A DNA stretch of 64,000 nucleotides from Phormidesmis priestleyi BC1401 (GCF_001650195.1 NZ_LXYR01000020.1:1-64000); one strand, 5' to 3'; counted from the first letter of the stretch, positions 8,969-19,095 are shown. Notes: generated by a model not told the origin, from the letters alone. Numbers and translations: made by a program.

Positions 8969-10147
8969 ATGCCCAATCGGTATTTCTATTTCGACTTACC
9001 CGTTTTGACTGATTTTGTCCAAATCACTGACCAGCATAATTTTGTCTCGGTTCCTGATGACTGGCTGATTGTGATTACTGATATTGTCGGCTCGACTCAC
9101 GCGATCGAGCAAGGTCGCTATAAAGATGTCAATTTGCTGGGTGCCTGCTCGATCGTATCCGTTCTCAATGTTGCAGGTGCGATTGATGTTCCGTTTGTGT
9201 TTGGGGGCGATGGGGCTGCGCTGCTGATTCCGCCCACGCTGCTAGAGGAGACTACCCGATCGCTGCGCTCCATTCAAACTCTTGCAAAAGACGAATTTGC
9301 TCTCAGCCTGCGAGTGGGCATCGTTCCGGTGGGAGTAGCAACTCAGGCGGGGCATCCTGTCGATATTGCCAAACTAAAGATTTCAGAAAACTATAGTCAG
9401 GCAGTCTTTATGGGAGGCGGATTGACCTACGCCACTAATTTAGTCAAAGATCCGGCGACGGCACCTTTCTATAGGCTGAATTTGATGGAAGCCAGTTCTC
9501 CAGCAAACTTTTTGGGCTTAGAGTGTCGCTGGCAAGATATTCCCAGTCGCTATGGAGAAACAGTCAGTTTGTTAGTGTTGGCAACCCAAAACGACCAGTA
9601 TCGAGACGTAATCGAACAGATTCAACTGATTTATGGAGCAGGCGATCGCCACAATCCCATCACGCGCGATCGGCTCTCTTTGTCCTTCAACCCCAACAAG
9701 CTGATCAAAGAAACCAAACTCCGTGCCCCAACCAGTCATTGGTTCAGCAAACTCACCTATCTGGTCAAAATCCAGCTTGAGAATCTACTCGGCTGGATGT
9801 TGATGACCTTTAAACTCAACCTCGGTGGCACCGATTGGGGTCAATATCAAGATGTGGTGGTCGCAGCGACCGACTATCGAAAATTTGATGACATGCTGCG
9901 AATGGTGATCGCCGGAGATGCCCTTCAGCGGGAAAAACTCACCGCCTATCTGGAGAAGAAATATCAATCGGGCAACCTCGTTTACGGACTGCACGTCAGC
10001 GATCGGGCACTGCTAACGTGTCTAGTGTTCGATCGCAATGGACGACAAGTGCATTTCGTCGATGGTGCCGATGGAGGCTATACGCTGGCAGCCAAAGAAA
10101 TGAAATCTCGAATGCAGAAGTCTTTAAATTCAAAGAATAGATTCTAG
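8969..10147 (+). CDS. DUF3095 domain protein (cyclase-like)
   Basis: The 392-residue protein matches DUF3095, a family distantly related to class III nucleotidyl cyclases. Visible features are VITDIVGSTHAIEQGRYKDV, which resembles the metal-binding start of a cyclase domain, and VPFVFGGDGAALLIP, which resembles the second aspartate region. The C-terminal half carries the typical TDYRKFDDMLRMVI and ALLTCLVFDRNG segments. Whether it makes a cyclic nucleotide is untested from sequence. ATG start, 71 bases from the divergent DUF2358 gene. Confidence 0.85.
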   Translation: MPNRYFYFDLPVLTDFVQITDQHNFVSVPDDWLIVITDIVGSTHAIEQGRYKDVNLLGACSIVSVLNVAGAIDVPFVFGGDGAALLIPPTLLEETTRSLRSIQTLAKDEFALSLRVGIVPVGVATQAGHPVDIAKLKISENYSQAVFMGGGLTYATNLVKDPATAPFYRLNLMEASSPANFLGLECRWQDIPSRYGETVSLLVLATQNDQYRDVIEQIQLIYGAGDRHNPITRDRLSLSFNPNKLIKETKLRAPTSHWFSKLTYLVKIQLENLLGWMLMTFKLNLGGTDWGQYQDVVVAATDYRKFDDMLRMVIAGDALQREKLTAYLEKKYQSGNLVYGLHVSDRALLTCLVFDRNGRQVHFVDGADGGYTLAAKEMKSRMQKSLNSKNRF

Positions 10148-10307
10148 AATCGTGTTCACACCTTCCGCTAAAACTCGCCCTCGCAGAAACGTGCCTTAAG
10201 CTAGAAGTAGTCACTATTCGAATTTATACCGCGATCAGTCGAACGCTTGACAGCAGGCGGTCTGCTGTAGCCAAAACCGTTTTTAGACAGACAACTTACA
10301 ACTCAAA

Positions 10308-11549
10308 ATGACATCCATTGCCCCGACGATTGCTCCTCTAAGCTGGTCAGAACTCGAAGCCCTCACAGATTTTCAAGTCGAACCTGTCAATGGACTCACC
10401 AATGCTCAAGCCCGCTTGCGTCTATTCGGTCAAACTGAAGCCGATGTGCGGGTGACGCTCTATCGTGACAACCACGCCTGGTGTCCCTACTGTCAAAAAA
10501 TCTGGCTGTGGCTAGAGGAAAAGCAAATTCCTTACCGCATCGAGAAAGTGACCATGTTCTGCTACGGGGAGAAAGAAAGCTGGTACAAGCGTAAAGTGCC
10601 ATCTGGGATGCTTCCGGCGATCGAGTTAGACGGTCATATCATCACCGAAAGCGATGATATTTTGCTCGCCCTGGAACGCGCTTTTGGTGTCTTGGGTGCA
10701 GGCATGGACGATCGCACGGTGCTTCCCTTGCGACGACTAGAGCGGCTGCTCTTTCGATCTTGGTGCGCTTGGCTGTGCCGTCAGGCAGGCTCGTCTCGGC
10801 AAGAGCAGCGTAACCGCGATCAGTTCACAAGCGTAGTAGCTCAGGTCGAGGAGGCTCTCGATCTCACTCCAGGTCCTTACTTCCTTGAGGAGTTTGGCAC
10901 CGCTGATGTTATCTTTACGCCCTACGTTGAGCGCATGAATGCCAGCCTTTACTACTACAAGGGCTACTCTTTGCGAGAAGAAAACCCGCGCTTGTCAGAC
11001 TGGTTTGCGGCGATGGAAAGCCGACCCACTTATCGGGGCACCCAGAGCGATTTCCACACCCACGTGCATGATTTGCCTCCGCAGATGGGAGGCTGCTGGG
11101 AAAACGGTGAACCTCAGGCACGACTTAACCAGGCACGAGTGGATCATGGTCCTTGGGATGGGTTGCCCGATGTGACGTACCTAGAACCTGAAACCTCTCG
11201 TGCTGAAGCGCTCTCCCGCGTGCTTAAGCACCGAGACAATATCATTCGAGTTAACCCTGCTGAAGACACATTAGTGGATGTGGCTTTGCGGTGTGCTTTA
11301 ACCAACTTGATGACGAGCCAAGTTTGTCCACCCCCGCCGGGGTCTGATGCGGCTCTACGATATTTGCGCGATCGCATTAATGTGCCCCGCGATATGTCTA
11401 TCTATGCTGCTAAACGGCTTCGAGAAGCTCTAGAGACAACGGCGGCATTGGCAGGCGATCGCCAAGGTCCGCCCATTCCCGTTCAGCATCGACGGGATCA
11501 AGACCCGGCTGATTTTGCCAGAATTAGTAGCTTTGGCTCTAAAGGTTAG
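10308..11549 (+). CDS. Glutathione S-transferase family protein with C-terminal extension
   Basis: Thioredoxin-fold domain at residues about 45-125 with the redox motif [12 protein letters not shown] and the cis-Pro/GSH-binding stretch [13 protein letters not shown] followed by ITESDDIL. An all-helical GST C-domain follows ([24 protein letters not shown]). Residues about 270-413 form an extra domain not found in standard GSTs (about 200-230 residues), with [17 protein letters not shown] and a proline-rich [10 protein letters not shown] stretch. The CPYC motif suggests glutaredoxin-like or omega-class thiol-transfer chemistry rather than classic conjugation. ATG start. The last 11 bases overlap the convergent neighbour. 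Confidence 0.88.
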   Translation: MTSIAPTIAPLSWSELEALTDFQVEPVNGLTNAQARLRLFGQTEADVRVTLYRDNHAWCPYCQKIWLWLEEKQIPYRIEKVTMFCYGEKESWYKRKVPSGMLPAIELDGHIITESDDILLALERAFGVLGAGMDDRTVLPLRRLERLLFRSWCAWLCRQAGSSRQEQRNRDQFTSVVAQVEEALDLTPGPYFLEEFGTADVIFTPYVERMNASLYYYKGYSLREENPRLSDWFAAMESRPTYRGTQSDFHTHVHDLPPQMGGCWENGEPQARLNQARVDHGPWDGLPDVTYLEPETSRAEALSRVLKHRDNIIRVNPAEDTLVDVALRCALTNLMTSQVCPPPPGSDAALRYLRDRINVPRDMSIYAAKRLREALETTAALAGDRQGPPIPVQHRRDQDPADFARISSFGSKG

Positions 11550-12234
11550 TCGTAGGATTGTCTGGGCTAGAGGTCGGCAAGTCGGCAATGGGTTCTGAGA
11601 GTAGCTCTTTGACGACTAGGGGAGTGTGCATTGTGGCTTCATCAGGCAACAGGGAAGGCAAAATTTGGTTGACACGCAGACCCAAAACTGAGAAAGCTTG
11701 AGGAATTTGTTCTACAGCAAACGGCTCAGTCGCTGCAAATGCTTGTTCACTTGTCAGCAGCACTCGAATCACGCTGAGCGGCACTTGCAGAAATAAATTG
11801 CTGGCGAGAAACGCGATCGCTGCCACTACTAACCCTAATCCTCGCAGCCCCAGAGCGAACGGAGTCACTTCAGCCGCGATCGGAGCCACGTAATAGATCT
11901 GACGCAACATTACTAGCAGCAGCAAGGTACCTAGCCCAATCCAGATCGGACTGCGACGAGTCTTGAAGAGCGTCAAGATTCGCCGTTGGTCATCGGTTAA
12001 TTGGGCAGGTTTGAGAGCAATGGCAACCAAGCTGAAGATATAGAAAGGCTTTTGCCACTGCATCCAGACGATCGGAGCGATGCCAACTGCTGCAATCAGC
12101 CCCAACTCTAACCAGACAGGCAATAAAGGATCGCCGACTGCCAACCCCAATAGGCAAACTAGCAAACACAGAGGAAGGGCTGCCAAACCCGCTGCATGAA
12201 CCCAAAGGTAAGGATCAGACCAGAAAGCACGCAT
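11539..12234 (-). CDS. Low-complexity-tail membrane protein
   Basis: A 231-residue protein with four to five hydrophobic helices in the first 175 residues ([64 protein letters not shown]). A soluble Ser/Thr/Pro-rich tail follows, ending [15 protein letters not shown]. This layout matches a cyanobacterial family named for its low-complexity tail. Function unknown; it probably sits in the plasma or thylakoid membrane. ATG start. Overlaps the 3' end of the GST gene by 11 bases in convergent orientation. Confidence 0.75.
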   Translation of the reverse strand: MRAFWSDPYLWVHAAGLAALPLCLLVCLLGLAVGDPLLPVWLELGLIAAVGIAPIVWMQWQKPFYIFSLVAIALKPAQLTDDQRRILTLFKTRRSPIWIGLGTLLLLVMLRQIYYVAPIAAEVTPFALGLRGLGLVVAAIAFLASNLFLQVPLSVIRVLLTSEQAFAATEPFAVEQIPQAFSVLGLRVNQILPSLLPDEATMHTPLVVKELLSEPIADLPTSSPDNPTTNL

Positions 12235-12316
12235 AACTTACACTCACGTTAAACCAATGACTCATTTTAAGGGGTGCACGGTAGGGTGTGAGCTATGGAG
12301 AAGAGAGGTTGTCAGA

Positions 12317-12544
12317 CTATTTGCTGACTTCCTGGCGCTGTTGCTTAAGAGCTTGTAGCTGATGCAGCAAAGATGCTGTTTCGGCGTGGAGATTGAGAAA
12401 CTTTGTTTGCTGATCAGCTTGATAGAGTGCTTTCATCTTTTTGAGCGATCGCGCCCACTCACGATCGGAGACGCTAGAAGGGTCTTGGCGATGCTCACAC
12501 ACGGCGGTGTTACTAAATTGACTGTTTGAATTCGTCGTGGTCAT
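12317..12544 (-). CDS. Small hypothetical protein with helical C-terminus
   Basis: 75 residues, not recognised. A polar N-terminus (TTTNSNSQFSN) is followed by a charged helical region ending LLHQLQALKQQRQEV, which could form a short coiled coil. ATG start at 12544 without a clear Shine-Dalgarno. It lies on the same strand as the membrane protein, 82 bases upstream of it. Reading frame and composition look like coding sequence, but there is no family evidence. Confidence 0.5.
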   Translation of the reverse strand: MTTTNSNSQFSNTAVCEHRQDPSSVSDREWARSLKKMKALYQADQQTKFLNLHAETASLLHQLQALKQQRQEVSK

Positions 12545-12729
12545 AATGTGTTAGGAATTTGTACTTACTCACACCGAGGGCTATCTTAACCTAAACTTTA
12601 TACAAGTTTTTACGAAGTGCTTCATTTTGATCGACTGGCAGAGAGTTTTCTAAGTTCCTTTGAACACGACACTCTAACCCTCTGTAGTAGACTAAGATCT
12701 AAACCTGTCGCATTCAAAGATTCAACCCT

Positions 12730-13842
12730 GTGACCTTAAGTCTGCCCATTCAAGATGATCTCCTCTCTGAAACGATGCCCAAAGTTCAGAACTGGCGTGG
12801 CTTGATTGAGGGCTATCGGCGCTATCTGCCCGTGACCGATAAAACTCCTGTGATCACGCTGCATGAAGGCAATACGCCCTTAATTCCGGCACCTGCGATC
12901 GCGGCTCAAATGGGTCGGCAGGTGAAAGTGTTTGTGAAATATGACGGTCTCAACCCGACAGGCAGCTTTAAAGATCGCGGCATGACGATGGCGATTTCTA
13001 AAGCCAAAGAAGCGGGGGCAGAAGCGGTGATTTGCGCCAGCACGGGCAACACCTCGGCGGCGGCGGCTGCCTATGCTCGTCGCGGCGGAATGCGGGCGTT
13101 TGTACTGATCCCCGATGGCTATGTGGCGCTGGGCAAGCTGGCTCAGGCGCTGCTCTATGGGGCAGAAGTGTTGGCGATTCAAGGCAACTTCGACCAAGCT
13201 TTAGAAATTGTGCGCGAGATGTCGCAAAACTATCCTGTGACGTTAGTTAATTCGCTCAACCCCTATCGCCTTGAGGGTCAAAAAACGGCTGCGTTTGAAG
13301 TGGTTGATGTGTTGGGCGACGCACCCGATTGGCTGTGCATCCCGGTTGGCAACGCGGGGAACATCAGCGCCTATTGGATGGGATTCTGCCAATATCATCA
13401 AGAAGGACGCTCTACCAAACTCCCGAAGATGATGGGCTTTCAGGCAGCAGGGGCGGCTCCTCTAGTGAGTGGGCATATCTTCAGCCATCCTGAAACTCTG
13501 GCAACCGCTATTCGGATCGGCAACCCTGCCAACTGGCAAAAAGCGATCGCGGTTCAAGATTCGAGCAAGGGTGAATTTAATGCGGTCACCGACGAAGAGA
13601 TTCTGGATGCATATCGTCTCTTAGCGTCTGGAGAAGGAATCTTTTGCGAACCTGCCAGCGCTGCCTCTGTCGCCGGACTGCTCAAGGTGAAGGATCAAGT
13701 ACCGTTTGGGGCAACGGTGGTTTGCGTCCTGACAGGAAACGGGCTGAAAGACCCTGACACCGCCATCAAGCATAGCCAAAATCAATTTCAACAGGGCATT
13801 GCACCAAAGTTAGATGCAGTCGCGACAGCGATGGGATTTTAG
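12730..13842 (+). CDS. thrC: Threonine synthase
   Basis: Pyridoxal-phosphate enzyme of fold type II that converts O-phosphohomoserine to threonine, the last step of threonine synthesis. The PLP lysine is Lys81 in [26 protein letters not shown] is the phosphate-anchoring loop, and [12 protein letters not shown] is the C-terminal PLP-ring region. 370 residues from a GTG start is normal for the short bacterial type. The gene stands alone and overlaps the convergent coiled-coil gene by four bases. Confidence 0.95.
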   Translation: MTLSLPIQDDLLSETMPKVQNWRGLIEGYRRYLPVTDKTPVITLHEGNTPLIPAPAIAAQMGRQVKVFVKYDGLNPTGSFKDRGMTMAISKAKEAGAEAVICASTGNTSAAAAAYARRGGMRAFVLIPDGYVALGKLAQALLYGAEVLAIQGNFDQALEIVREMSQNYPVTLVNSLNPYRLEGQKTAAFEVVDVLGDAPDWLCIPVGNAGNISAYWMGFCQYHQEGRSTKLPKMMGFQAAGAAPLVSGHIFSHPETLATAIRIGNPANWQKAIAVQDSSKGEFNAVTDEEILDAYRLLASGEGIFCEPASAASVAGLLKVKDQVPFGATVVCVLTGNGLKDPDTAIKHSQNQFQQGIAPKLDAVATAMGF

Positions 13843-14291
13843 TCGCCCTTTTGTTCTCGTACTTTTGTCAGCAAATCTACCGTATCGCCTAATGCGGTGG
13901 TAAGGTTTTTGCGAGTTTGGGCGTGGTCGGCTTGTTCATCTTTGAGATTTTGAGCCAGTCGATCGTGCTCGGTCCACAGGTCAAGCAATCTGGCTTTGAG
14001 TTCATCAACGGTGGTCAGGGTCTCGATCGAGCGATCGAGGGTGAATTGAGCGACCAATCCGTCTGATGAGCCTTTAGGAAGGCTTTGAAGTTGGGCAATT
14101 TCAGCTTTGAGAGCGTCGATCGTTTGTCGGGTCAACACGGCTTCGGTACGTCGCTGCTGCGCCTCTGTCTCATAGAGTTTCCGCCAATTGTCAGCGCTGG
14201 CGTTTGCGGCTTCCTGTGCCTCTTGGGCGACCTGTAGTTTTTGTTTGAGGTCTTTAATCTCGTTTAGCCACTGCACAACCTGGTCAGCCAT
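13839..14291 (-). CDS. Predicted coiled-coil protein, unknown function
   Basis: 150 residues, nearly all helical and charged. Residues 1-80 are heptad-rich ([20 protein letters not shown]), a short break around LPKGSSDG follows, and a second coiled coil runs to the end. ATG start at 14291. It is downstream of petJ on the same strand with 53 bases between, so the two may be cotranscribed, which gives little hint of function. No known domain recognised. Confidence 0.65.
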   Translation of the reverse strand: MADQVVQWLNEIKDLKQKLQVAQEAQEAANASADNWRKLYETEAQQRRTEAVLTRQTIDALKAEIAQLQSLPKGSSDGLVAQFTLDRSIETLTTVDELKARLLDLWTEHDRLAQNLKDEQADHAQTRKNLTTALGDTVDLLTKVREQKGD

Positions 14292-14344
14292 TTTTCTCGC
14301 CTCTGTTGAATTTAAATGCGGTTCAAAGATAGTCCTTTCAGACT

Positions 14345-14683
14345 TTATTTCCAGCCTTTTTTTGCCTGCTCTAGCACGTAAGCGGATACATCTTGAATTT
14401 GAGCTTGGCTGAGACGATCTTTGTAGGCAGACATATTATTTTTGCCATTGGTGACGAGTTGCGCGATCGCAGCCTCAGTTGCATAACCATTTTTCTGGAG
14501 TGCCTTTAGGGTCAGCGTTTTGTTGCGTCGGACAATATTGCCGCCCTGAGCGTGACACCCCGCACACTGAACCGTGAATACACTAACACCGTTGCCCAAG
14601 TCGGCGGCAAAGACAGGCTGGATCAGGGAGCTTGTCCAGAACACGATCGCGCTCAGTCCAATCATCAATAATCTTTGGATCAT
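14345..14683 (-). CDS. petJ: Cytochrome c6 (soluble thylakoid-lumen electron carrier)
   Basis: Carries electrons from cytochrome b6f to photosystem I, or to oxidase, in the thylakoid lumen. The signal peptide is MIQRLLMIGLSAIVFWTSSL with cleavage near VFAADLGNG. The haem site is QCAGCH and the axial Met lies in NGKNNMSAYKDRL, with a C-terminal helix VSAYVLEQAKKGW. The mature part is about 86 residues, normal for c6. Most c6 proteins read MPAF at the Met ligand; here it is MSAY. The start is the ATG at 14683, because a longer frame upstream would put a hydrophilic stretch before the signal peptide. Confidence 0.9.
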   Translation of the reverse strand: MIQRLLMIGLSAIVFWTSSLIQPVFAADLGNGVSVFTVQCAGCHAQGGNIVRRNKTLTLKALQKNGYATEAAIAQLVTNGKNNMSAYKDRLSQAQIQDVSAYVLEQAKKGWK

Positions 14684-14806
14684 ACTATTTGACTTAAAAG
14701 TAGTGGTGTTCTCGATCGTGACACATCTTTCAGCCCCTACCAATTCTCTTGTTGAAAGACGGTGGCACAATATTGAGAGTGATTAACCGTTGAAGGAGCA
14801 ATTGCG

Positions 14807-15304
14807 GTGCTAGTAAAAGTGGGTGTGGGGGTCGTTTGTTTTACGATCGCGTTCGTTTTGGCAAGCTTGGTCGAATATTGGCTGCATCGTTTGATGCATG
14901 TCTCGCCAAAAGTGGGGAAGCAACATCGTGATCACCATCGCCGCAATGAGGCGCAGGGCGTGCTGTGGGAGTTTCGTGACTATGTGAGAGGGACGCTCAT
15001 CGTCTTATGTCTAATGTTTTTCCACTCATTCCCGGCGGGCATCGGCTGGTTTTTAGGCGGGTTTGTCTATGCGGCGTTTTCTTCTTATGCTCATCAGCTA
15101 CAGCACGAAAACCCGACTAAGTGCTTTTGGATGAAGATGCCCGTTCACTATGTGCATCACAAATATGGGATGTGGAATCATAACTTTGGACTCGCCGTAG
15201 ACTGGTGGGATCATGTGTTTGGCACCTATAAACTCGTGGATTGGTTAACCGATGAAGAACTCGGTCAACCTGAAAAAAACTATTGGCAACTGCGCTGGTT
15301 TTGA
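14807..15304 (+). CDS. Sterol desaturase/fatty-acid hydroxylase family membrane protein
   Basis: Di-iron membrane hydroxylase of 165 residues. The His clusters are all present: HRLMH, HRDHH, HQLQH and HYVHH followed by WNHNFG. The membrane helices are FTIAFVLASLVEYW and LIVLCLMFFHSFPAGIGWFLGG. The family hydroxylates fatty acids, sterols or carotenoids; the substrate here cannot be read from sequence. Start is GTG at 14807 with a good GAAGGAG Shine-Dalgarno eight bases upstream. Divergent from petJ with about 120 bases between. Confidence 0.85.
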   Translation: MLVKVGVGVVCFTIAFVLASLVEYWLHRLMHVSPKVGKQHRDHHRRNEAQGVLWEFRDYVRGTLIVLCLMFFHSFPAGIGWFLGGFVYAAFSSYAHQLQHENPTKCFWMKMPVHYVHHKYGMWNHNFGLAVDWWDHVFGTYKLVDWLTDEELGQPEKNYWQLRWF

Positions 15305-15376
15305 GCTGAGGATCGTGGATTAAATAACCTGTAAGACTTGTGAGCGTCTTCTGCCCTCCTCACAAAGTGGGGCAAG

Positions 15377-15458
15377 CCCTCGCCAACCCTTCTCCCCAAG
15401 GAGAAGAGAGTCAGAGTCTTGTTCCCTCTCCCCAAGGAGAGGGCTAGGGTGAGGGTGA
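15377..15458. repeat. REP-like repeat with two internal hairpins
   Basis: The element starts CCCTCGCCAACCCT and ends AGGGCTAGGGTGAGGG, imperfect inverted repeats of each other. Inside are two hairpins centred on CCAAGG: CTTCTCCCCAAGGAGAAG and CCCTCTCCCCAAGGAGAGGG. It belongs to the same class as the core of the element at 23423-23552. Such CCCTCACCCTAACCC-type elements are dispersed in many bacterial genomes. It lies in the 305-base gap between the hydroxylase and the Mpo1-like gene; nothing else is visible there. Confidence 0.75.
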
Positions 15459-15609
15459 GAAGTTGCACCTTGATAAGTCCACGTTCATCAGCATCCTATG
15501 AGCGCAAATTTGCTGCCAATTCCAAAAACTTTCGATCGCTCCCTTCACTCCTAAATTTCTCTGTGCTATCGTTCCAAAATCCCATTAGAGAAGGACAGGG
15601 AGAAGCGAT

Positions 15610-15927
15610 ATGAGCTACTTCCAGGAAGCAAAGGCGCACTTTGTCGCCTCGCATCAAAACCCGATCAATCAAGCGTTACATCACTTAACAAACGCGTTGG
15701 CGATCGCAGCGATCGTCTATTTGTTTTACGACTGGCGAATAACGCTCGTTTGTCTAGTGCTCACCCAGATATTTGCTTTGGGTGGACACGCCTTTTTCGA
15801 GAAAAACGAACCTGCCTTTGTCAAATACCCCGGCATTACGATTCTGGCTTCTCTCTCTTGGTCATTTGAGCATTGGTTTGGGTTACGTCAGCTTTGGCAC
15901 TATTTTAGGCACAAGGCAAGCGCATAG
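15610..15927 (+). CDS. Mpo1-like/DUF962 membrane protein
   Basis: 105 residues with the DUF962/Mpo1 hallmarks: SHQNPINQALHHLTN at the N-terminus, the conserved GGHAFFEKNEPAFVKYP, and hydrophobic helices between and after. The yeast relative Mpo1 is an iron-dependent 2-hydroxy-fatty-acid dioxygenase, so a role in lipid alpha-oxidation is possible but unproven for this short bacterial form. ATG start, with weak GAGAAG upstream. Its neighbour is a lipid-hydroxylase-type gene, which fits loosely with lipid modification. Confidence 0.8.
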   Translation: MSYFQEAKAHFVASHQNPINQALHHLTNALAIAAIVYLFYDWRITLVCLVLTQIFALGGHAFFEKNEPAFVKYPGITILASLSWSFEHWFGLRQLWHYFRHKASA

Positions 15928-15982
15928 TTAAGGTTCAACTCTCAGCCCGAACTCATAGTCCTTTTATACTACGGAGAATTTC

Positions 15983-17386
15983 ATGTATCAAGACTTGCTA
16001 GTCATCGACGCAGACGCTCACAAAATTGAGAATCCCCTCGTGATTCGTGACTATATTGAGCCACAGTATCGCGATCGCGTTGGTCTGATCGTCGATAACT
16101 TGGGCGATCAGCGGATGCGAGTCATCGACTTTAACCCCGCAACGGGCAAGAACGACTTAGAACGGCTCTATCCTCAACCGCAAGGTTTAGGAAAAGGAGG
16201 CTTTCGGAATCTTCACCCAGAAACCACGCTAGGAGCCATGTTTAACCAGGTTCGGTTAGAACACATGGATCGAGAAGGCGTGGACATTCAAGTGGTTTAC
16301 GGCACCTGGAATTTGAGCTACTCCTCGATTCTGGACAAAGATATGGCGATCGCCCTCTGTCGTGCTTACAACAACTACATGGCGGAAGACTGTCGCGGCT
16401 ATGGCAATCGCATTAAGCCGATCGGAGTTTTGCCGATGCAAGATGTCAACGAAGCTGTCAAGGAGATGCACCGTTGCGTCAACGAGCTTGGCATGATCGG
16501 CGTGGCGATCGCACCCAATATCGCGATTCCGCACCCGAAAGCGCCCGATGCGTTTCCAGAAATTCGCACCTGCAAAACCCTCAGCCATCCTGATTTTGAG
16601 CCAATTTTGCAAGCAGCAGTCGATTTGAATGTCTCGATCGGCATTCACGGTGGACCGGGTTCTTATATGGTCGGCGGCATCGCAGATCACATGGAAACAT
16701 TTGTGCTCAGTCACATTTTTGTGCAGCGCAATCAACAGCAAATGGCACTGGCTCGCATGGTCTTTGATGGCGTATTTGAGCGGTTCCCCACTCTGCGAGT
16801 CGGCTTCCTTGAAGGAGGCTGTGGCTGGCTGCCTGACCTTGCCCACGCCTTCCATGAGCACTGGGAGAAGCGCATTCGTGACTTTGATCCCAAAACTCCC
16901 TATCGCCCCGCGTTGATGGAATTTACCAAGCTGATGATTCAGGAACGGGGCGTTCACAACAACAGCAACATCATCAGTCAGGCAAAAAATCTGTTTGATT
17001 TGATGTGGAATAAGCAGCACGACCCAGCGCAAATCGATGACTCTAGCCTATACGAGCACTACGATCTGCGTCACCGCGACCCGATGGAATATTTTGGACG
17101 CGGACAGATCTTCACCTCCTTTGAATCGGATGATCCCGCCCCGGCTTATCTGCCCCTGGCGATGGGCGAAATGGGCAAACATCTCACCTGTTTCTCTGGC
17201 GATTATGGTCACTGGGACGGCGTTCTCAAAGATTGCGTCAAGTCTGCCGCCGACGTAGCAGACTACGATCGCGATCATCTCAGCCTGCTCCTCAATGGAA
17301 ATGCGCTGGCGTTATATGGCGATCGTTTACGTCAATCAATGCCAGAACATCTATCAACCGCAGCGCTGGTCGGTACTAGAGGCTAG
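15983..17386 (+). CDS. Amidohydrolase-2 family metal-dependent hydrolase
   Basis: 467-residue TIM-barrel hydrolase or decarboxylase of the ACMSD/amidohydrolase-2 group. Metal-site elements: VIDADAHKIENP at the N-terminus (the usual DxDxH is varied), SIGIHGGPGS near residue 220, and CFSGDYGHWDG near residue 412, the family's terminal Asp motif. The insert with LYPQPQGLGKGG and MFNQVRLEHMDREGVDIQV is typical of large amidohydrolase-2 members. The substrate is unknown. Start ATG with GGAG nine bases upstream. The gene is followed by an inverted repeat and a long non-coding gap. Confidence 0.85.
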   Translation: MYQDLLVIDADAHKIENPLVIRDYIEPQYRDRVGLIVDNLGDQRMRVIDFNPATGKNDLERLYPQPQGLGKGGFRNLHPETTLGAMFNQVRLEHMDREGVDIQVVYGTWNLSYSSILDKDMAIALCRAYNNYMAEDCRGYGNRIKPIGVLPMQDVNEAVKEMHRCVNELGMIGVAIAPNIAIPHPKAPDAFPEIRTCKTLSHPDFEPILQAAVDLNVSIGIHGGPGSYMVGGIADHMETFVLSHIFVQRNQQQMALARMVFDGVFERFPTLRVGFLEGGCGWLPDLAHAFHEHWEKRIRDFDPKTPYRPALMEFTKLMIQERGVHNNSNIISQAKNLFDLMWNKQHDPAQIDDSSLYEHYDLRHRDPMEYFGRGQIFTSFESDDPAPAYLPLAMGEMGKHLTCFSGDYGHWDGVLKDCVKSAADVADYDRDHLSLLLNGNALALYGDRLRQSMPEHLSTAALVGTRG

Positions 17387-17410
17387 ACGCATTGATTTGC
17401 ATCGCCTTTA

Positions 17411-17434
17411 TTGAGGGCACAGCAGTGCCCTCAA
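17411..17434. repeat. Perfect inverted repeat after the amidohydrolase gene
   Basis: A 10-bp perfect stem, TTGAGGGCAC with GTGCCCTCAA, around loop AGCA. There is no T run on either side, so it is a stable RNA hairpin or a dispersed repeat rather than a classic terminator. The remaining sequence up to the ABC permease at 17609 shows no further feature. Confidence 0.65.
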
Positions 17435-17608
17435 CCCACTACGCCGACGAGGGCTAAACGGAGCCGAAGCCCAATCCAACGCACAGACACTCCATAAACT
17501 GTCCTTAGTCAGGAACGGGTGGCACGCAAGGGCGGTCATGTTACATAGACTAGAGAAATGTAACCTGTAGATGTGTCCAGAATTACCCTTCCGTCTCCCC
17601 TCTTGCCA

Positions 17609-18859
17609 ATGGCATCGATCGCCCGCAAAAATCTCTTTGAAGACATTCCTCGGTTTATCGTCGCTCAGGCAGGCATCGTGTTTGCTGTGAGTTTGGTGAC
17701 GATTCAAGTCGGCATTCTGAAAGGATTCACTCGATCAACGGCGCTTTTAATTGATCAATCCAGTGCCGATCTGTGGGTTGCCTCCAAAGAAATGGTGCAT
17801 CTGGAGTTGACCTCTCCGATCGCGGCTGAGAAAGTCGTTCAGGCTCAAAAAGTTCCTGGGGTTGAACGAGCCGAAGCATTGATGATCCGATCGAGCGTTT
17901 GGCGCAGCGATTCGGGACTCATTACTCCAGTCAGAATTTTTGGCTTTGATCCCGACAGTCGCCTGTTTGCTGGGTGGGCTGTCTCCCAGGGCAAACTGAG
18001 TGCAGCAAAACAGCCATTTAGCGTTTTGGTCGATCGCTCCAGTCTAAAAAATTTGGGGCAAACGCAACTGGGCGAGCAAGGTAAAATCGGGACGCTTCCC
18101 GCTCGGATTGTAGGGCTATCTCAAGATACGCAGTCGATCGTGTCTAGCATCTTTATCTTCACCTCGCTAGAAAATGCCAATGCCTACGCCACCGCAGGCT
18201 TAAACACGTCAGTGAGCTGCACTCGGCAAACCAAAGGCGATCTCACCTGCACTAATAATTTCGAGAATGCTCCTCTAGATGGGGTGGCTGCACCCCTTAC
18301 AACTCCTCGCAGTCTCAGCATTTCTGATCCCATCTCCTATGTGTTGGTTCGCGCTAAAGCGGGGCAAGATTTGCAGCAGCTAAAACAACGCTTAGAAGCT
18401 GCCCTCCCCAACACGCGGGTCTACACTCAAGCAGAAATCGCCGACCAAACCCGCGTCTATTGGTCAGACCGAACGGGAGTCGGATTTATTCTCAGCTTGG
18501 GGGCAACCGTAGGATTTGTAGTAGGCATGGTGATTGTCGGTCAAATTCTCTACTCATCCGTGACTGACCACGTACGCGAGTTTGGAACTCTTAAAGCGAT
18601 GGGCGCGTCAAATTGGGTTATATACAGCGTGATTTTAGAGCAAGCAATGTGGATGGCACTTTTAGGATACATCCCTAGTATGGCGTTCTGTCTGGGGCTT
18701 GGAGCTTGGACCCAAACCGCTAAGGGCATCATGATCCTAATTACTCCCGCTACAGCAGGGGGGGTTTTTATGTTGACGGTCGTTATGTGCGTAGGATCTG
18801 CTCTTTTTGCGGTGCAGAAAGTTACACGCGTCGATCCGGCTATCGTTTTCAAAGCTTAA
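17609..18859 (+). CDS. DevC-like ABC exporter permease (FtsX-type)
   Basis: Permease of a MacB/DevBCA-type exporter: N-terminal membrane helix (IVAQAGIVFAVSLVTIQVGI), a periplasmic domain of about 250 residues, and three C-terminal helices of the FtsX fold (ILSLGATVGFVVGMVIVGQ; FGTLKAMGASNWVIY; MLTVVMCVGSALFAVQKV). DevC exports glycolipids or other envelope material in heterocyst formers. I begin at ATG 17609 (MASIARKNLFEDIPRF), which matches how DevC proteins usually start; an in-frame GTG at 17573 would add 12 residues. The ATPase partner lies 236 bases downstream. No DevB-type membrane-fusion gene is adjacent. Confidence 0.88.
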   Translation: MASIARKNLFEDIPRFIVAQAGIVFAVSLVTIQVGILKGFTRSTALLIDQSSADLWVASKEMVHLELTSPIAAEKVVQAQKVPGVERAEALMIRSSVWRSDSGLITPVRIFGFDPDSRLFAGWAVSQGKLSAAKQPFSVLVDRSSLKNLGQTQLGEQGKIGTLPARIVGLSQDTQSIVSSIFIFTSLENANAYATAGLNTSVSCTRQTKGDLTCTNNFENAPLDGVAAPLTTPRSLSISDPISYVLVRAKAGQDLQQLKQRLEAALPNTRVYTQAEIADQTRVYWSDRTGVGFILSLGATVGFVVGMVIVGQILYSSVTDHVREFGTLKAMGASNWVIYSVILEQAMWMALLGYIPSMAFCLGLGAWTQTAKGIMILITPATAGGVFMLTVVMCVGSALFAVQKVTRVDPAIVFKA

Positions 18860-19095
18860 TGAACGCTGTAATATTTCTTAACAACTACGAGATGAGCCGT
18901 CTACGATCGTTAAAGTTCCATTCTTTCCCTAACAGAAACTCAAGCAGTCTAGGTAGACTAGATATATAAGCGAGAATTCTGACAAACTTCTGGATCTCAT
19001 CTCTTCAGTGCTGTATCTATCTCTCAGAAGTCAAGCTTGTGAACTGCTCCCCACACGCTGCTGTCTAAAAATCCTTTAATTCAATAGATTAACGA

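Noticed and set aside
15377-15458. CRISPR array or tRNA-like structure
   Set aside because: The short GC-rich hairpins are not regularly spaced with unique spacers and lack a cloverleaf; they fit a REP-like element. No CRISPR array or tRNA was seen elsewhere in the window.
16256-17032. 258-codon minus-strand frame inside the amidohydrolase gene
   Set aside because: Entirely antisense to a well-supported enzyme; no recognisable domain.
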